Positions 1-7,826 of a stretch of 25,864 nucleotides of DNA are shown one piece after another. Position numbers and translations under genes: made by a program. The notes below the pieces were generated by a model. That model saw nothing but the letters and a program-made list of their open reading frames with translations. It was not told where the DNA came from and did no database searches. Numbering within the stretch: the first letter of the stretch is position 1; each line of letters starts with the position of its first letter. This stretch comes from a virus, in IMG/VR virus record IMGVR_UViG_3300027985_001934, positions 1-25,864 of that record, one strand, 5' to 3'.

Positions 1-288
1 AACGAAATTGAGTTTGAAGATTATCGAGAAATGAAACGACTTCTGGCGGCTGATAGGCTAATAATAAATGCTGAAATGGAACGGCTCCAGGTAATAGAAA
101 AACCCACGGCAGTAAACCATCGGGAGATTGCTTTGAATTTTAAAAAGAACTGGGATGGGCTGTCCAATATCGAACGCCGTGCTTTCCTGAAACAATTTGT
201 GGAAAAAATTATTATTCGAAGCACAAAAGAAAATGGTAGTTTCTTCAGCACAGTTAAAGTGGCGGAAATAATCTGGAGAGTAGATTAA
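1..288 (+). CDS. Serine recombinase, C-terminal end (partial)
   Basis: The reading frame is open from the first base of the window and ends at TAA 286-288, giving the last 95 residues of a longer protein. The sequence is charged and helical, then ends in a short strand-rich tail with FVEKIIIRS (about residues 66-74) and a final hydrophobic segment (VAEIIWRVD). This pattern is typical of the C-terminal end of large serine recombinases, behind the zinc-ribbon and coiled-coil regions. The catalytic N-terminal domain lies outside the window, so the call rests on the tail alone. Such enzymes integrate and excise prophages or conjugative elements. A strong terminator follows within 20 bases. It may be the integrase of this prophage or belong to a neighbouring element inserted next to the polymerase gene. 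Confidence 0.7.
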   Translation, partial: NEIEFEDYREMKRLLAADRLIINAEMERLQVIEKPTAVNHREIALNFKKNWDGLSNIERRAFLKQFVEKIIIRSTKENGSFFSTVKVAEIIWRVD

Positions 289-303
289 AGAGATAAATTT
301 TAA

Positions 304-348
304 TACGTCCCTGAAATGCGTTATACGCACTTCAGGGACGTATTTTTT
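304..348 (+). terminator. Rho-independent terminator after the recombinase
   Basis: Arms at 304-320 and 326-342 can form a 17-bp stem with one A/C mismatch around the loop TTATA (321-325), followed by six T at 343-348. It insulates the recombinase from the polymerase operon. Because the stem is nearly symmetrical and A-rich just upstream, it may also work weakly in the other direction. Confidence 0.9.
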
Positions 349-524
349 GTGTTAAATTCTGAGTTGATATAAAAACACAATTTAATTGTATAGCGAGAAA
401 TAGTGATATTTTTAAGCAAAACTACGGACAACATTTTTTCCAGCCTCATATTCCATATAAATATATTTAGAATATTTTAAGGAGGCGAAATATAATCTAC
501 AAATCCATATATAAACTTAAGGAC

Positions 525-2420
525 TTGCAAAATTATCTCTCTGGCGCTTCCGTTGTAGCTTTTGACTTTGAAACCGCACCAGATGAAAAATACAGGAAAG
601 AAGAAAAAGCCGCGCTGGATTCACATAAATCTCACATTGTCGGAATCAGCTTTTCTATTGCAGAAGGCAGTGGTGTGTATCTGCCCCTAACCCACCGTGT
701 AGGGCAAAACGCCGAAGAACTAACGGAAATATGGGTATGGCTTATAGATTTTTTTACCAGTGCGTCTGTAACAAAAATTGCCCACAACCTTTCTTTTGAG
801 AGCCAGTTTCTTTATGCACTGGGCATTGTAGTGCAGGAGCCTTGCTATGACACAATAGCGGCAGCACAACTGGTTTATAAAAATGAAAAGGAATTTCGCT
901 GTCTTGGTGACTGCGGGCTGAAAACTCTTGTGCCGGAATATTTTCAGGAGCAACTACCTACTTATTCGGACACCGTCGGCGGATTGCATTTTGATGAGCT
1001 TGACCCTCAGGCAGAAAAAACTGTTCATTATGCTTGTGCAGATTCGGATTATGCTCTGCGATTATATTATCTTTTGAACAATTGGTTTGACCGCTTTCTA
1101 CCGAAACACCGCTTTATCGTCGAAAAGATTGAATCTCCAACCGCTGTTTATGTCGGTATTATGAAGTATAATGGGCTTTTAGTTGACCGCGCATTAATGG
1201 AATCTAAAGGCAAGGATGCAGATGAAAAAATATCTCAGCTCCGGAAGGACATTGCATTTATCATTGGTGATATTTCTATCGGAGCGAATGCCAGCACCGC
1301 CGCTTTTAAGAAATATCTGTTTGACCGCCTGAAGCTCCCAAAGGTAAAACAGACTCAAAAAGAACAGGATGCATTGGACGATGAGGCTCTTATTTTGTTA
1401 AAGGAGCATTGCCAGAAAGAGCGTCCGGAGCTGGTTCGGCTGTTTGAATTAGTACAGGAATATCGCCATTGGGGCAAAATTAAATCTACATATATTGATG
1501 GATATTTGCGTTATGTTAACAGTGCCACTGGGCGTATCCACCCCGATTTGATGCCCTTTGCGACAGAAACTGGGCGCTTTGCTTCCAAAAATCCCAACTG
1601 CCAGAATATGCCCAGAGCTGGTGCTGACGATATTGGTGTGCGCAATTTTATTGTCGCTCCTGAGGGTAAAATTCTGCTGTCGCTGGACTTTTCACAGATA
1701 GAACTGCGTGTCGGCGCTTTTTATTGCAAGGACGAAAAAATGCTTGAAACCTACCGCTCCGGTGGGGATATTCATGCCCTGACAACTTCGGTTATTTACC
1801 ATATTCCTTTGTCGGAGGCAATGGATAAAAATGCACCGCAATATAAAGAACGGCGTACTATTGCCAAAAACTGTAACTTTGGCACATTTTTCGGTCTGTT
1901 CCCTAAAGGCTTGCAGAAAACACTTAAATTCAAAGCTGGGCTTGATGTTTCTCTTTTAGATTGTGAAACCATAATCCGCAACTTAAAAATCGGTTATCCA
2001 AGGCTTTCCCGCTGGCAGGAAGAAACGAAAAAACGTGCAGGCTTTCGCAAATACACGGAAACATGGCTTGGCAGAAGGAGAAATATTCCCGATATTGCAT
2101 CTTCTAACTGGAATAAAAAATCTTTTGCAGAGCGTGTTGCCATGAACACACCTATTCAAGGAACGGCGGCGGACATTCTTAAACTTTCCATGGGACGAAT
2201 TGTTGCAGGGTTAAGAGAACGTCCTTGGCTTTGCCCTATACTGCAAATTCACGATGAATTAGTCTTTGAATTGCCCGAAAAAGAGCTTAAAAATGCTGTA
2301 ATTTTCATTAAAAACTGCATGGAAATTCCCCCATTTGAGGTATTTTCTGTGCCAATTATAGCTGAAGCTGCCACCGGGTATCGCTTCGGTGAATTAAAGG
2401 AGTTTGACGATTATGAATAA
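525..2420 (+). CDS. Phage family A DNA polymerase with 3'-5' exonuclease
   Basis: Replicative polymerase of the Pol I family without a 5'-nuclease domain, as is usual in phages. The proofreading exonuclease shows DFET (residues 14-17, Exo I), KIAHNLSFES (Exo II) and YACADSDY (Exo III). The polymerase domain shows motif A LSLDFSQIELR (about 385-395), motif B RRTIAKNCNFGTFFG (about 442-456) and motif C HDE (576-578), all with the catalytic acidic residues. The first ATG/GTG/TTG-type start is TTG 525, but it has no well-spaced ribosome binding site. A strong AAGGAGG (479-485) lies upstream, and the frame is open from 471, so the natural N-terminus is probably the ATA at 492 or ATC at 495. That adds 10-11 residues (IIYKSIYKLKD), which fit the usual beginning of this family. 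The stop overlaps the next gene, so the two form an operon. Confidence 0.93.
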   Translation: MQNYLSGASVVAFDFETAPDEKYRKEEKAALDSHKSHIVGISFSIAEGSGVYLPLTHRVGQNAEELTEIWVWLIDFFTSASVTKIAHNLSFESQFLYALGIVVQEPCYDTIAAAQLVYKNEKEFRCLGDCGLKTLVPEYFQEQLPTYSDTVGGLHFDELDPQAEKTVHYACADSDYALRLYYLLNNWFDRFLPKHRFIVEKIESPTAVYVGIMKYNGLLVDRALMESKGKDADEKISQLRKDIAFIIGDISIGANASTAAFKKYLFDRLKLPKVKQTQKEQDALDDEALILLKEHCQKERPELVRLFELVQEYRHWGKIKSTYIDGYLRYVNSATGRIHPDLMPFATETGRFASKNPNCQNMPRAGADDIGVRNFIVAPEGKILLSLDFSQIELRVGAFYCKDEKMLETYRSGGDIHALTTSVIYHIPLSEAMDKNAPQYKERRTIAKNCNFGTFFGLFPKGLQKTLKFKAGLDVSLLDCETIIRNLKIGYPRLSRWQEETKKRAGFRKYTETWLGRRRNIPDIASSNWNKKSFAERVAMNTPIQGTAADILKLSMGRIVAGLRERPWLCPILQIHDELVFELPEKELKNAVIFIKNCMEIPPFEVFSVPIIAEAATGYRFGELKEFDDYE

Positions 2421-4914
2421 TAATTATTCCCTTATGCCAATTAAAATATCGCCGGAAGAATTTCTCAGCGCATTTTTTGAACCAGCTGAAACCATTTGTT
2501 TGAGAATATTTTCAGATAGACCGGGTAGCGCCTTTTCAGGACAAAAGCTGGAGGTAACACAAGGACGTTTTAACTCTGTTATTAATCAACTGAATGAGCA
2601 CAACGCCCAGAATCGTGGGATTTATTTTGTTATAAACCATGGCGGTCATGAAGATGCGGATATCAAGCGTATTAACGCACAATTTATGGAATGTGACAAT
2701 CTTTCTCTTGAGGAACAGCTGGAGCAAATTCAAGCATTCCCATTAGAGCCGTCTTTGATAGTGAAAACCCGCAAGTCCCTGCATTGTTATTGGCTGATGA
2801 AAAAAGCAACTGTGGAGCGCTTCCGTTATGTTCAACGGCAGTTGATTACTCACTTTAACGCCGATCCAGCTTGTGTGAACGAAAGCCGTGTGTTCCGTAT
2901 TCCAGGATTTAATCATTGCAAGGAAGAACCTGTTCCTGTTGAATGTATTAAATATAATCCGGAAATCAGATATACCCAGAAAGAGCTGTCGGACGCATTG
3001 CCGGAAGTATTGGAAGAAGTTAATACAGCAACAAAATCTGATGCTAAAATCGGCAAAGGCACACAAAAAGGACTGGTAGCAGTCGGCAAACGATGCCAGT
3101 TCCTCCAGCATTGTAAACGCAACGCAAAAACTCTGTCAGAACCCGACTGGTATGCTATGATTACCAATCTCGCTGTATTTGAGGGCGGAGAAGATGCAAT
3201 TCATAAGTTATCAAAATCATATCCAAAATATAACGCACAACAAACGCAATCGAAAATTGACCATTTTTTCAAGTCAGGAACAAAACCTATTACTTGCGCC
3301 AAAATTGCTGAACGTGGCTTTGTTTGCCCGAAATTGAAGGACGGTTCCTGTCATTGCAAAGCGCCGGCAGGTCTCGCATTTTTCCCTTTGGATGTAGCTG
3401 ACCTGACCAAAGCGCTGGCTTCTCTTAAACCTAAACACAACCCCGCCGTTGATATTGAAACTGCTCATTGGTTTATCAGCACGTATATGTATAACATTCC
3501 ACCTGGAAAAGCAGAAGTTTTTATTAATAATAATATTAAAGAGCTTTTCGGCTTTAAAGCTTCGGATATTAAGGCATTACCTAGCTTTCAAAAAGAACTG
3601 TACAATGCTTTTTCTGCAACCAAAGAGGCAAAGAAAGTCAAACAGGGAGATGATGTGCCGGACTGGTATGAAATAACCAATCGTGGTTCCTGGCGATTTC
3701 TGCCCGGAGTGCTTGCTGATCATCTTGCCGAAAACGAGAATGTCATTTATTGCGGTGACAGCTATTATTTTTATGAAAATGGCGTGTATACTGCTAAAAA
3801 TGATAAAACTGCACAGCGCCGGGTGCGTTCCTATATGAATACCCGTTATGCTACCGCCATGGATATTCGTGACACGGAATGGCAATGGCAGATTCTTGTA
3901 GATAAAACCGTCAGAGAAATCAATGTTAATCCCTACCTGATTAACCTGAAAAATGGGCTTTATAACGTTTTGACTAATGAGCTGATGCCTCATGATCCAA
4001 AAATTCTGTCCACCATACGTCTTGGAGGAAGTTACAAACCGGGAGCAAAGTGCCCTGCGTTTTTAAGATATTTAAAGGATGTTTTTCCAGAAACTGAAAT
4101 TCCTTTGATACAGGAGATGATGGGATATTTTCTTGTTCCAATCAATAAGGCTCAAAAATCTTTTGTAATGGTTGGAAAGCCGGACAGTGGGAAATCAACA
4201 TTCTTGAATATTGTTCAGGATATCCTTCTGGGGCATGAGAATGTATCCAACCTGACATGGAAAGCGCTGGATGAGAAATTTGCAACAGTTCAATTGTTTG
4301 GAAAATTGGCAAATATTTTTGCAGACTTACCAAGCGGAAACATTCAAGATACGGGAATATTTAAATCAATTACCGGTGAAGACTATATTACTGCACAGCA
4401 TAAATTCAAGGAGTATTTTTCATTCAAGCCGTTCTGCCGCTTGCTGTTTTCCTGCAATAACATGCCAAAAAATTACACTGACCGTTCTGATGGTTTCTAC
4501 CGTCGATTAATCCTTATCCGTTTTGACCATGCAATACCTGATGATAAAAAGGACAGTAGTCTTAAAGAAAAGCTTATGCTTGAAGCTGACGGAATATTAA
4601 TGTGGGCGCTTGAAGGCTTAAAACGGCTTATGGAAAATAACTTCCGTTTTTCAGAAACAGCTTCTACCCGCGCTGAGCTGGAGCTCTATAAAGCTGAGAA
4701 CAGCAGCGTATTGGCATTTATAAGTGAAAGTAATTATTCAGAAATATTACGCGAAGACCTCTATGCCGCTTATCAGGAATATTGCAATAAAAATGGACAT
4801 AAGGTGGTTTCACAAATTCGCTTTAACAAGGACGTTGATGGTATTCGGGGGCTAGAACGCGGACAGGACACACTCACCCATCGAAAGACCTGGAAAGGAA
4901 TCCGCTTAATATAA
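2413..4914 (+). CDS. Phage primase-helicase (RepB-like primase plus D5/P4-type helicase)
   Basis: An 833-residue replication protein. The N-terminal third resembles the archaeo-eukaryotic/RepB-type primase fold used by phages and plasmids (CRIFSD early, then YWLMKK and SRVFRIPGFNH near 125-170). A cysteine-rich segment follows near residues 300-320. The C-terminal part is a superfamily 3 helicase of the D5/P4 type: NLKNGLYN ahead of the ATPase core, Walker A GKPDSGKST at about 588-596, the Walker B region NIFADLPSG, and motif C LLFSCNNMP. A TTG at 2404 is in frame, but ATG 2413 has AAAGGAG (2396-2402) at the right distance and overlaps the polymerase stop (ATGAATAA), so I prefer ATG. The role is primer synthesis and unwinding in phage DNA replication. 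The coupling to the polymerase and the repeat cluster just downstream fit that role. Confidence 0.9.
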   Translation: MNNNYSLMPIKISPEEFLSAFFEPAETICLRIFSDRPGSAFSGQKLEVTQGRFNSVINQLNEHNAQNRGIYFVINHGGHEDADIKRINAQFMECDNLSLEEQLEQIQAFPLEPSLIVKTRKSLHCYWLMKKATVERFRYVQRQLITHFNADPACVNESRVFRIPGFNHCKEEPVPVECIKYNPEIRYTQKELSDALPEVLEEVNTATKSDAKIGKGTQKGLVAVGKRCQFLQHCKRNAKTLSEPDWYAMITNLAVFEGGEDAIHKLSKSYPKYNAQQTQSKIDHFFKSGTKPITCAKIAERGFVCPKLKDGSCHCKAPAGLAFFPLDVADLTKALASLKPKHNPAVDIETAHWFISTYMYNIPPGKAEVFINNNIKELFGFKASDIKALPSFQKELYNAFSATKEAKKVKQGDDVPDWYEITNRGSWRFLPGVLADHLAENENVIYCGDSYYFYENGVYTAKNDKTAQRRVRSYMNTRYATAMDIRDTEWQWQILVDKTVREINVNPYLINLKNGLYNVLTNELMPHDPKILSTIRLGGSYKPGAKCPAFLRYLKDVFPETEIPLIQEMMGYFLVPINKAQKSFVMVGKPDSGKSTFLNIVQDILLGHENVSNLTWKALDEKFATVQLFGKLANIFADLPSGNIQDTGIFKSITGEDYITAQHKFKEYFSFKPFCRLLFSCNNMPKNYTDRSDGFYRRLILIRFDHAIPDDKKDSSLKEKLMLEADGILMWALEGLKRLMENNFRFSETASTRAELELYKAENSSVLAFISESNYSEILREDLYAAYQEYCNKNGHKVVSQIRFNKDVDGIRGLERGQDTLTHRKTWKGIRLI

Positions 4915-4915
4915 T

Positions 4916-4945
4916 CCGTTCCGACATATTTCGAACGGTTTTTTT
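4916..4945 (+). terminator. Probable terminator after primase-helicase
   Basis: CCGTTC (4916-4921) and GAACGG (4933-4938) form a 6-bp stem with an 11-base loop, followed by seven T (4939-4945). It begins two bases after the primase stop codon. The stem is short, so termination may be partial. Confidence 0.6.
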
Positions 4946-4957
4946 CAGCTCTCATCG

Positions 4958-5133
4958 GCGCGGACTCCGAGCGGCTTTGCGCTGACTTTTGAGCGGACTT
5001 TTTCCCATCGTTATAAGCTTTGAGCGGAGTAAACGAGTTTTTACAACCCTTATATATAAAATACCATATAACAACTGATCTAGAAAAAAATAAATATAAT
5101 AATATAGTTACAAAAAAGCCGCTTACTCCGCTC
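4958..5133. repeat. Iteron-like GAGCGG repeat cluster flanking an AT-rich core
   Basis: Copies related to GAGCGGACTT start at 4958 (GCGCGGACTC), 4969 (GAGCGGCTTT), 4991 (GAGCGGACTT) and 5022 (GAGCGGAGTA). The spacings of 11, 22 and 31 bases are close to whole helical turns. On the other strand, GAGCGGAGTAA is repeated exactly at 5133-5123 and AAGCGGCTTT at 5124-5115. Between the direct and inverted groups lies roughly 80 bp of very AT-rich DNA. A cluster of phased repeats beside an AT-rich block, right after the primase-helicase gene, looks like a replication origin or a regulator-binding region. This is inference from layout. Confidence 0.5.
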
Positions 5134-5153
5134 TTAAATTGAGGAGGTTTTCT

Positions 5154-5504
5154 ATGCCATACAAACCAAAAAAGCCCTGTGCCTATCCTGGCTGTCCCAA
5201 TCTGACTCACAACCGCTACTGCGAAATCCATTCTGCAAAAGCCAATCGTGAGTATAATAAATACCGTCGTCCAACCGATCGTAAACTTTATGGACGCCAG
5301 TGGTTAGCAATAAGAAACTTATACATACAAAAGCATCCTCTCTGTGAGCGATGCCTTGAAGCTGGTCGTTATGTTCCAGCAGCTGAAGTTCATCATAAGC
5401 TTGCCCTAGACAAAGGCGGCACGAATGATGAATCCAATCTTCAGGCTCTCTGTAAGTCCTGTCACTCTGCAATTACTATTGCTGAAACCAATTCTGATCG
5501 CTAA
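5154..5504 (+). CDS. HNH endonuclease (phage packaging-associated)
   Basis: A 116-residue protein. An N-terminal cysteine cluster (CAYPGC at 9-14, CEIH at 23-26) is followed by the HNH fold: CERC (64-67), HH (80-81), N95 in ESNLQALC, and CKSCH (100-104). The two CxxC pairs are the structural zinc ligands and H80/H81, N95 and H104 form the active-site signature. Start ATG 5154 has GAGGAGG (5141-5147) six bases upstream; the longer in-frame TTG at 5139 lies before that site and is not used. In HK97-type phages an HNH gene directly ahead of the small terminase encodes a nuclease needed for cohesive-end cutting with the terminase, and this gene sits in that position. Confidence 0.92.
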   Translation: MPYKPKKPCAYPGCPNLTHNRYCEIHSAKANREYNKYRRPTDRKLYGRQWLAIRNLYIQKHPLCERCLEAGRYVPAAEVHHKLALDKGGTNDESNLQALCKSCHSAITIAETNSDR

Positions 5505-5590
5505 ACCAATGGGGGATTTCAACCCCTACACCATTTGTCCTGTGTAACGCGCCAGGGTTTCGTACATTACTCTCGCGATTTCAAAGTTTT
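5505..5590 (+). other. Possible cos/packaging region (no gene seen)
   Basis: This stretch between the HNH nuclease and the small terminase has no ORF with a ribosome binding site. It holds GC-richer runs than its surroundings (GGGGATTTCAACCCC near 5512-5526 is a short inverted repeat, GGGG/CCCC). Cohesive-end sites of HNH-carrying HK97-type phages lie in this interval, so it is the natural candidate, but no nicking site can be identified by eye. Confidence 0.25.
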
Positions 5591-5593
5591 CAA

Positions 5594-5627
5594 AAAACCC
5601 CCTGAACCTCGATGTTCAGGGGGTTTT
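5594..5627 (+). terminator. Strong rho-independent terminator before the small terminase
   Basis: AAAACCCCCTGAAC (5594-5607) and GTTCAGGGGGTTTT (5614-5627) form a perfect 14-bp stem with a 6-base loop (CTCGAT). The T-rich arm serves as the tail. The A-rich left arm means it could also stop transcription from the other direction. It separates the replication/HNH transcript from the packaging genes. Confidence 0.9.
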
Positions 5628-5826
5628 CTCTGTTTGAAAAACAAGCCTGACAATCTTTTTTTCAAACAACTCAGCTTTTTTCAAAGAATGTACAGACTGT
5701 TTGCACGGAAAATCTATAAATTCAAGCTGATTTTTGGGGTGAAAAAGCAGGAAAATGGGCAAAAAATGTGCGGACAAGAACAGGCAAAAGCGGACGGGCA
5801 TCGACAAAATGTTGTAAAATGCGTAT

Positions 5827-5876
5827 CTTTTTGAAATCTACTGCATATGATTTGAATAAAAGATTTTTTCAAAAAG
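5827..5876 (+). promoter_or_regulatory. Inverted repeat overlapping the small-terminase ribosome binding site
   Basis: CTTTTTGAAA (5827-5836) and TTTCAAAAAG (5867-5876) are perfect 10-bp inverted arms 30 bases apart. The right arm runs into the AAGGGG ribosome binding site of the small terminase (about 5874-5879). If the RNA folds, initiation could be dampened. The stem is AT-rich, so the effect may be weak. Confidence 0.35.
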
Positions 5877-5887
5877 GGGTGATATCT

Positions 5888-6486
5888 ATGCCAAGAGGCG
5901 GAGCGCGCAAAGGTTGTGGACGAAAACCTAAATCTCTGGCACAGAAGCTTGCAACCGGTAATCCGGGACACCGCCCGCTGAAAAAAGTGGAGTTTGGTGA
6001 TGGTGAAAATGCCAGACCAAAGATGCCGGAATATCTGCTGTATATGGAAAAATGCTGTATATGGAAAAACCGGCTTTGAAGCATATAATCACGTTGGAGG
6101 AAATCTTTGAAAAAACCCTTGACCATCTTGAACCGTCCGGGTGTTTGAATTTAATCCCGGTTGAAAATATATGTGAGTACGTTCTGGCGAAATATTATCT
6201 TATCGACGCACAGTATGCGCTGTCAAAAACAGCAACAGTTGCCCTTAACGATAAAAAAGAAGCGGTGATTACGGGCTTTACAGAGGCAATGCTTAAATTG
6301 CAAAAAAATGTGGCGATGACATGGGGCAGCATCTGGGATGTGGTTTCCAGAAACAGCGAAAAGCTGCTCACCAATCCGGAAGAAGACTTGATGGCAGCAA
6401 TTATGGGCGGACGCATCCGCAAGAAAACCGTAAAAGGAGATTCCGTACATGGAGCAAATGAACATACAGAAAATACCGGTGGATAA
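5888..6486 (+). pseudogene. terS: Terminase small subunit (P27-like), frameshifted by a 17-bp duplication
   Basis: The protein starts MPRGGARKGCGRKPKS at ATG 5888, behind AAGGGGTG. This basic N-terminus, followed by GNPGHRPLKK, is typical of P27-family small terminases, which bind phage DNA and recruit the large subunit. The frame breaks at a perfect 17-bp tandem duplication (6036-6052 and 6053-6069) and stops at TGA 6077-6079 after 63 residues. The rest of the protein continues in another frame (TLDHLEPSG, VPVE-like LIPVENICEY, AMLKLQKN, WDVVSRNSEK) to the stop at 6486. Removing one repeat copy restores a single frame of about 193 residues. The C-terminal part has an ATG at 6052 but no good ribosome binding site. 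Either the gene is dead, or the repeat allows reversible slippage. Confidence 0.88.
6036..6069 (+). repeat. Perfect 17-bp tandem duplication inside the small terminase gene
   Basis: TGCTGTATATGGAAAAA occurs twice without a gap (6036-6052, 6053-6069). Seventeen is not a multiple of three, so the second copy shifts the frame. Deleting either copy gives one continuous small-terminase frame. Confidence 0.97.
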
Positions 6487-7717
6487 ATTAAATCCGGCTA
6501 AATATAACCCAAGAAAAGATTTGCAACCAGGGGATCCTGAGTATGAAAAGTTACTTCGTTCGGTTGAGGAATTTGGTTATGTGGAGCCGATTATCTGGAA
6601 CGAACGAACAGGCAATATTGTTGGTGGGCATCAGCGGTTCAAGATTCTGGTTCAACTGGGCTACTCGGAAATTGACTGCGTTGTTGTAAATCTTGATGAA
6701 CAGAGAGAAAAAGCGCTGAACATAGCACTCAATAAAATCAGCGGTGAGTTTGATTTGCCAAAGCTATCAGAACTGCTTAAGGAGCTTGAAAAAGGCGGAT
6801 TTCCTGTAGCTCTCACTGGTTTTGAAGTGCCGGAGCTTTACAAACTCTATCAGAAATACAATCGGGAACTCGGTGTGATTACCGAGGATGAATTTGACAG
6901 CGAGGCGGAAGCCGCAAAAATAACCCAGCCAATTACGCAGCCTGATGATATTTGGTTGTTGGGAAAGCACAGGCTGATGTGCGGAGATTCAACTGATATC
7001 GGTACTGTTGCAAAGCTACTTGATGGCGTAAAAGCTAAAATGGTCTTTACCGACCCGCCCTGGAACGTGGACTACGGCGGTGATTCCAAGCATCCAAGCT
7101 GGAAATCTAGAAAAATTCTGAATGACAAAATGTCTACTGAGGACTTCCACGCATTTATGGTTTCGACTTTTAAGGCAATGGCAAGTGTGTGCGAACCTGG
7201 CGCTATGACCTATGTGGTTATGTCGGCGCAGGAATGGGGTTCGGTGATGACAGCCCTGAAAGAAGTCGGTTATCACTGGTCGTCAACAATTATCTGGGCA
7301 AAGGATTCCCTTGTGCTCTCACGAAAAGATTATCACACGCAGTATGAGCCGATCTGGTATGGTTGGCTGAACGGAGAAAAGAGGCTTTGTCCACTGCAAG
7401 ACCGTCAGCAAAGCGACCTGTGGCAGATTCCTCGCCCTAAAAAATCGGAGGAACATCCCACTATGAAGCCTGTTGTTTTGGCGGGAAAAGCAGTCAGCAA
7501 TTCCTCACGGTTGGGAGATACAGTACTGGATTTATTCGGTGGCTCCGGCACGACACTAATTGCCTGTGAGCAATCCGACAGGATAAATTGTTCAATGGAG
7601 CTCGACCCAAAATACTGTGATGTTATTGCTAAGCGATTTATAGAATTTCAAAATAGCGATGAAGGGGTATTTCTGCTCCGTGAAGGAGACATAACAGCAT
7701 ATCATGAATTGATGTAA
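6449..7717 (+). CDS. ParB-domain DNA methyltransferase (beta-class, N4-C or N6-A)
   Basis: A 422-residue phage methylase. Residues 5-100 form a ParB/Srx-like domain with the GGHQR motif (59-63). A linker (about 100-165) follows, then a methyltransferase of the beta class: DPPW (202-205, motif IV) comes before FGGSG (363-367, motif I, AdoMet binding), and HPTMKP lies between them. The DPPW form is found in both N6-adenine and N4-cytosine enzymes, so the target base is not settled. ATG 6449 has GGAG nine bases upstream (6436-6439) and overlaps the end of the small-terminase frame by 38 bases, which suggests translational coupling. Methylases of this design are common between terminase genes in clostridial phages and probably protect phage DNA from host restriction. 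The neighbouring type I operon is unrelated to it by sequence type. Confidence 0.93.
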   Translation: MEQMNIQKIPVDKLNPAKYNPRKDLQPGDPEYEKLLRSVEEFGYVEPIIWNERTGNIVGGHQRFKILVQLGYSEIDCVVVNLDEQREKALNIALNKISGEFDLPKLSELLKELEKGGFPVALTGFEVPELYKLYQKYNRELGVITEDEFDSEAEAAKITQPITQPDDIWLLGKHRLMCGDSTDIGTVAKLLDGVKAKMVFTDPPWNVDYGGDSKHPSWKSRKILNDKMSTEDFHAFMVSTFKAMASVCEPGAMTYVVMSAQEWGSVMTALKEVGYHWSSTIIWAKDSLVLSRKDYHTQYEPIWYGWLNGEKRLCPLQDRQQSDLWQIPRPKKSEEHPTMKPVVLAGKAVSNSSRLGDTVLDLFGGSGTTLIACEQSDRINCSMELDPKYCDVIAKRFIEFQNSDEGVFLLREGDITAYHELM

Positions 7718-7724
7718 ATTATGT

Positions 7725-7762
7725 ATAAAAGGGCAACCAAACTGTTTTTGCTTGGTTGCCCT
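7725..7762 (-). terminator. Terminator of the antisense isomerase-like gene
   Basis: AGGGCAACCAA (7730-7740) and TTGGTTGCCCT (7752-7762) form a perfect 11-bp stem with an 11-base loop. On the - strand the stem is followed by TTTTATA; on the + strand no T run follows. It therefore ends the leftward gene at 7827-8609, and it may also slow the rightward methylase transcript. Confidence 0.85.
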
Positions 7763-7826
7763 ACACTGATAAATTTGAATTTGTCAGCTTTGTGTTATGC
7801 TCATAATCTCTACAATAAATCCAAGT

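Noticed and set aside
362-400. Promoter-like TTGATA ahead of the polymerase
   Set aside because: No matching -10 element at 16-18 bases; the nearby ACAATT-T-AATTGT palindrome is short and could be chance.
2743-3111. Long - strand frames inside the primase gene
   Set aside because: They mirror a well-supported coding frame on the other strand and show no start signals or motifs.
4773-5231. 152-codon - strand frame over the repeat cluster
   Set aside because: It lies antisense to the end of the primase and the start of the HNH gene, and its Ser/Ala-rich part is just the translated repeats.
5535-5834. 99-codon + strand frame between HNH and small terminase
   Set aside because: It runs through the perfect 14-bp terminator hairpin, has no ribosome binding site and has low-complexity Lys/Phe content.
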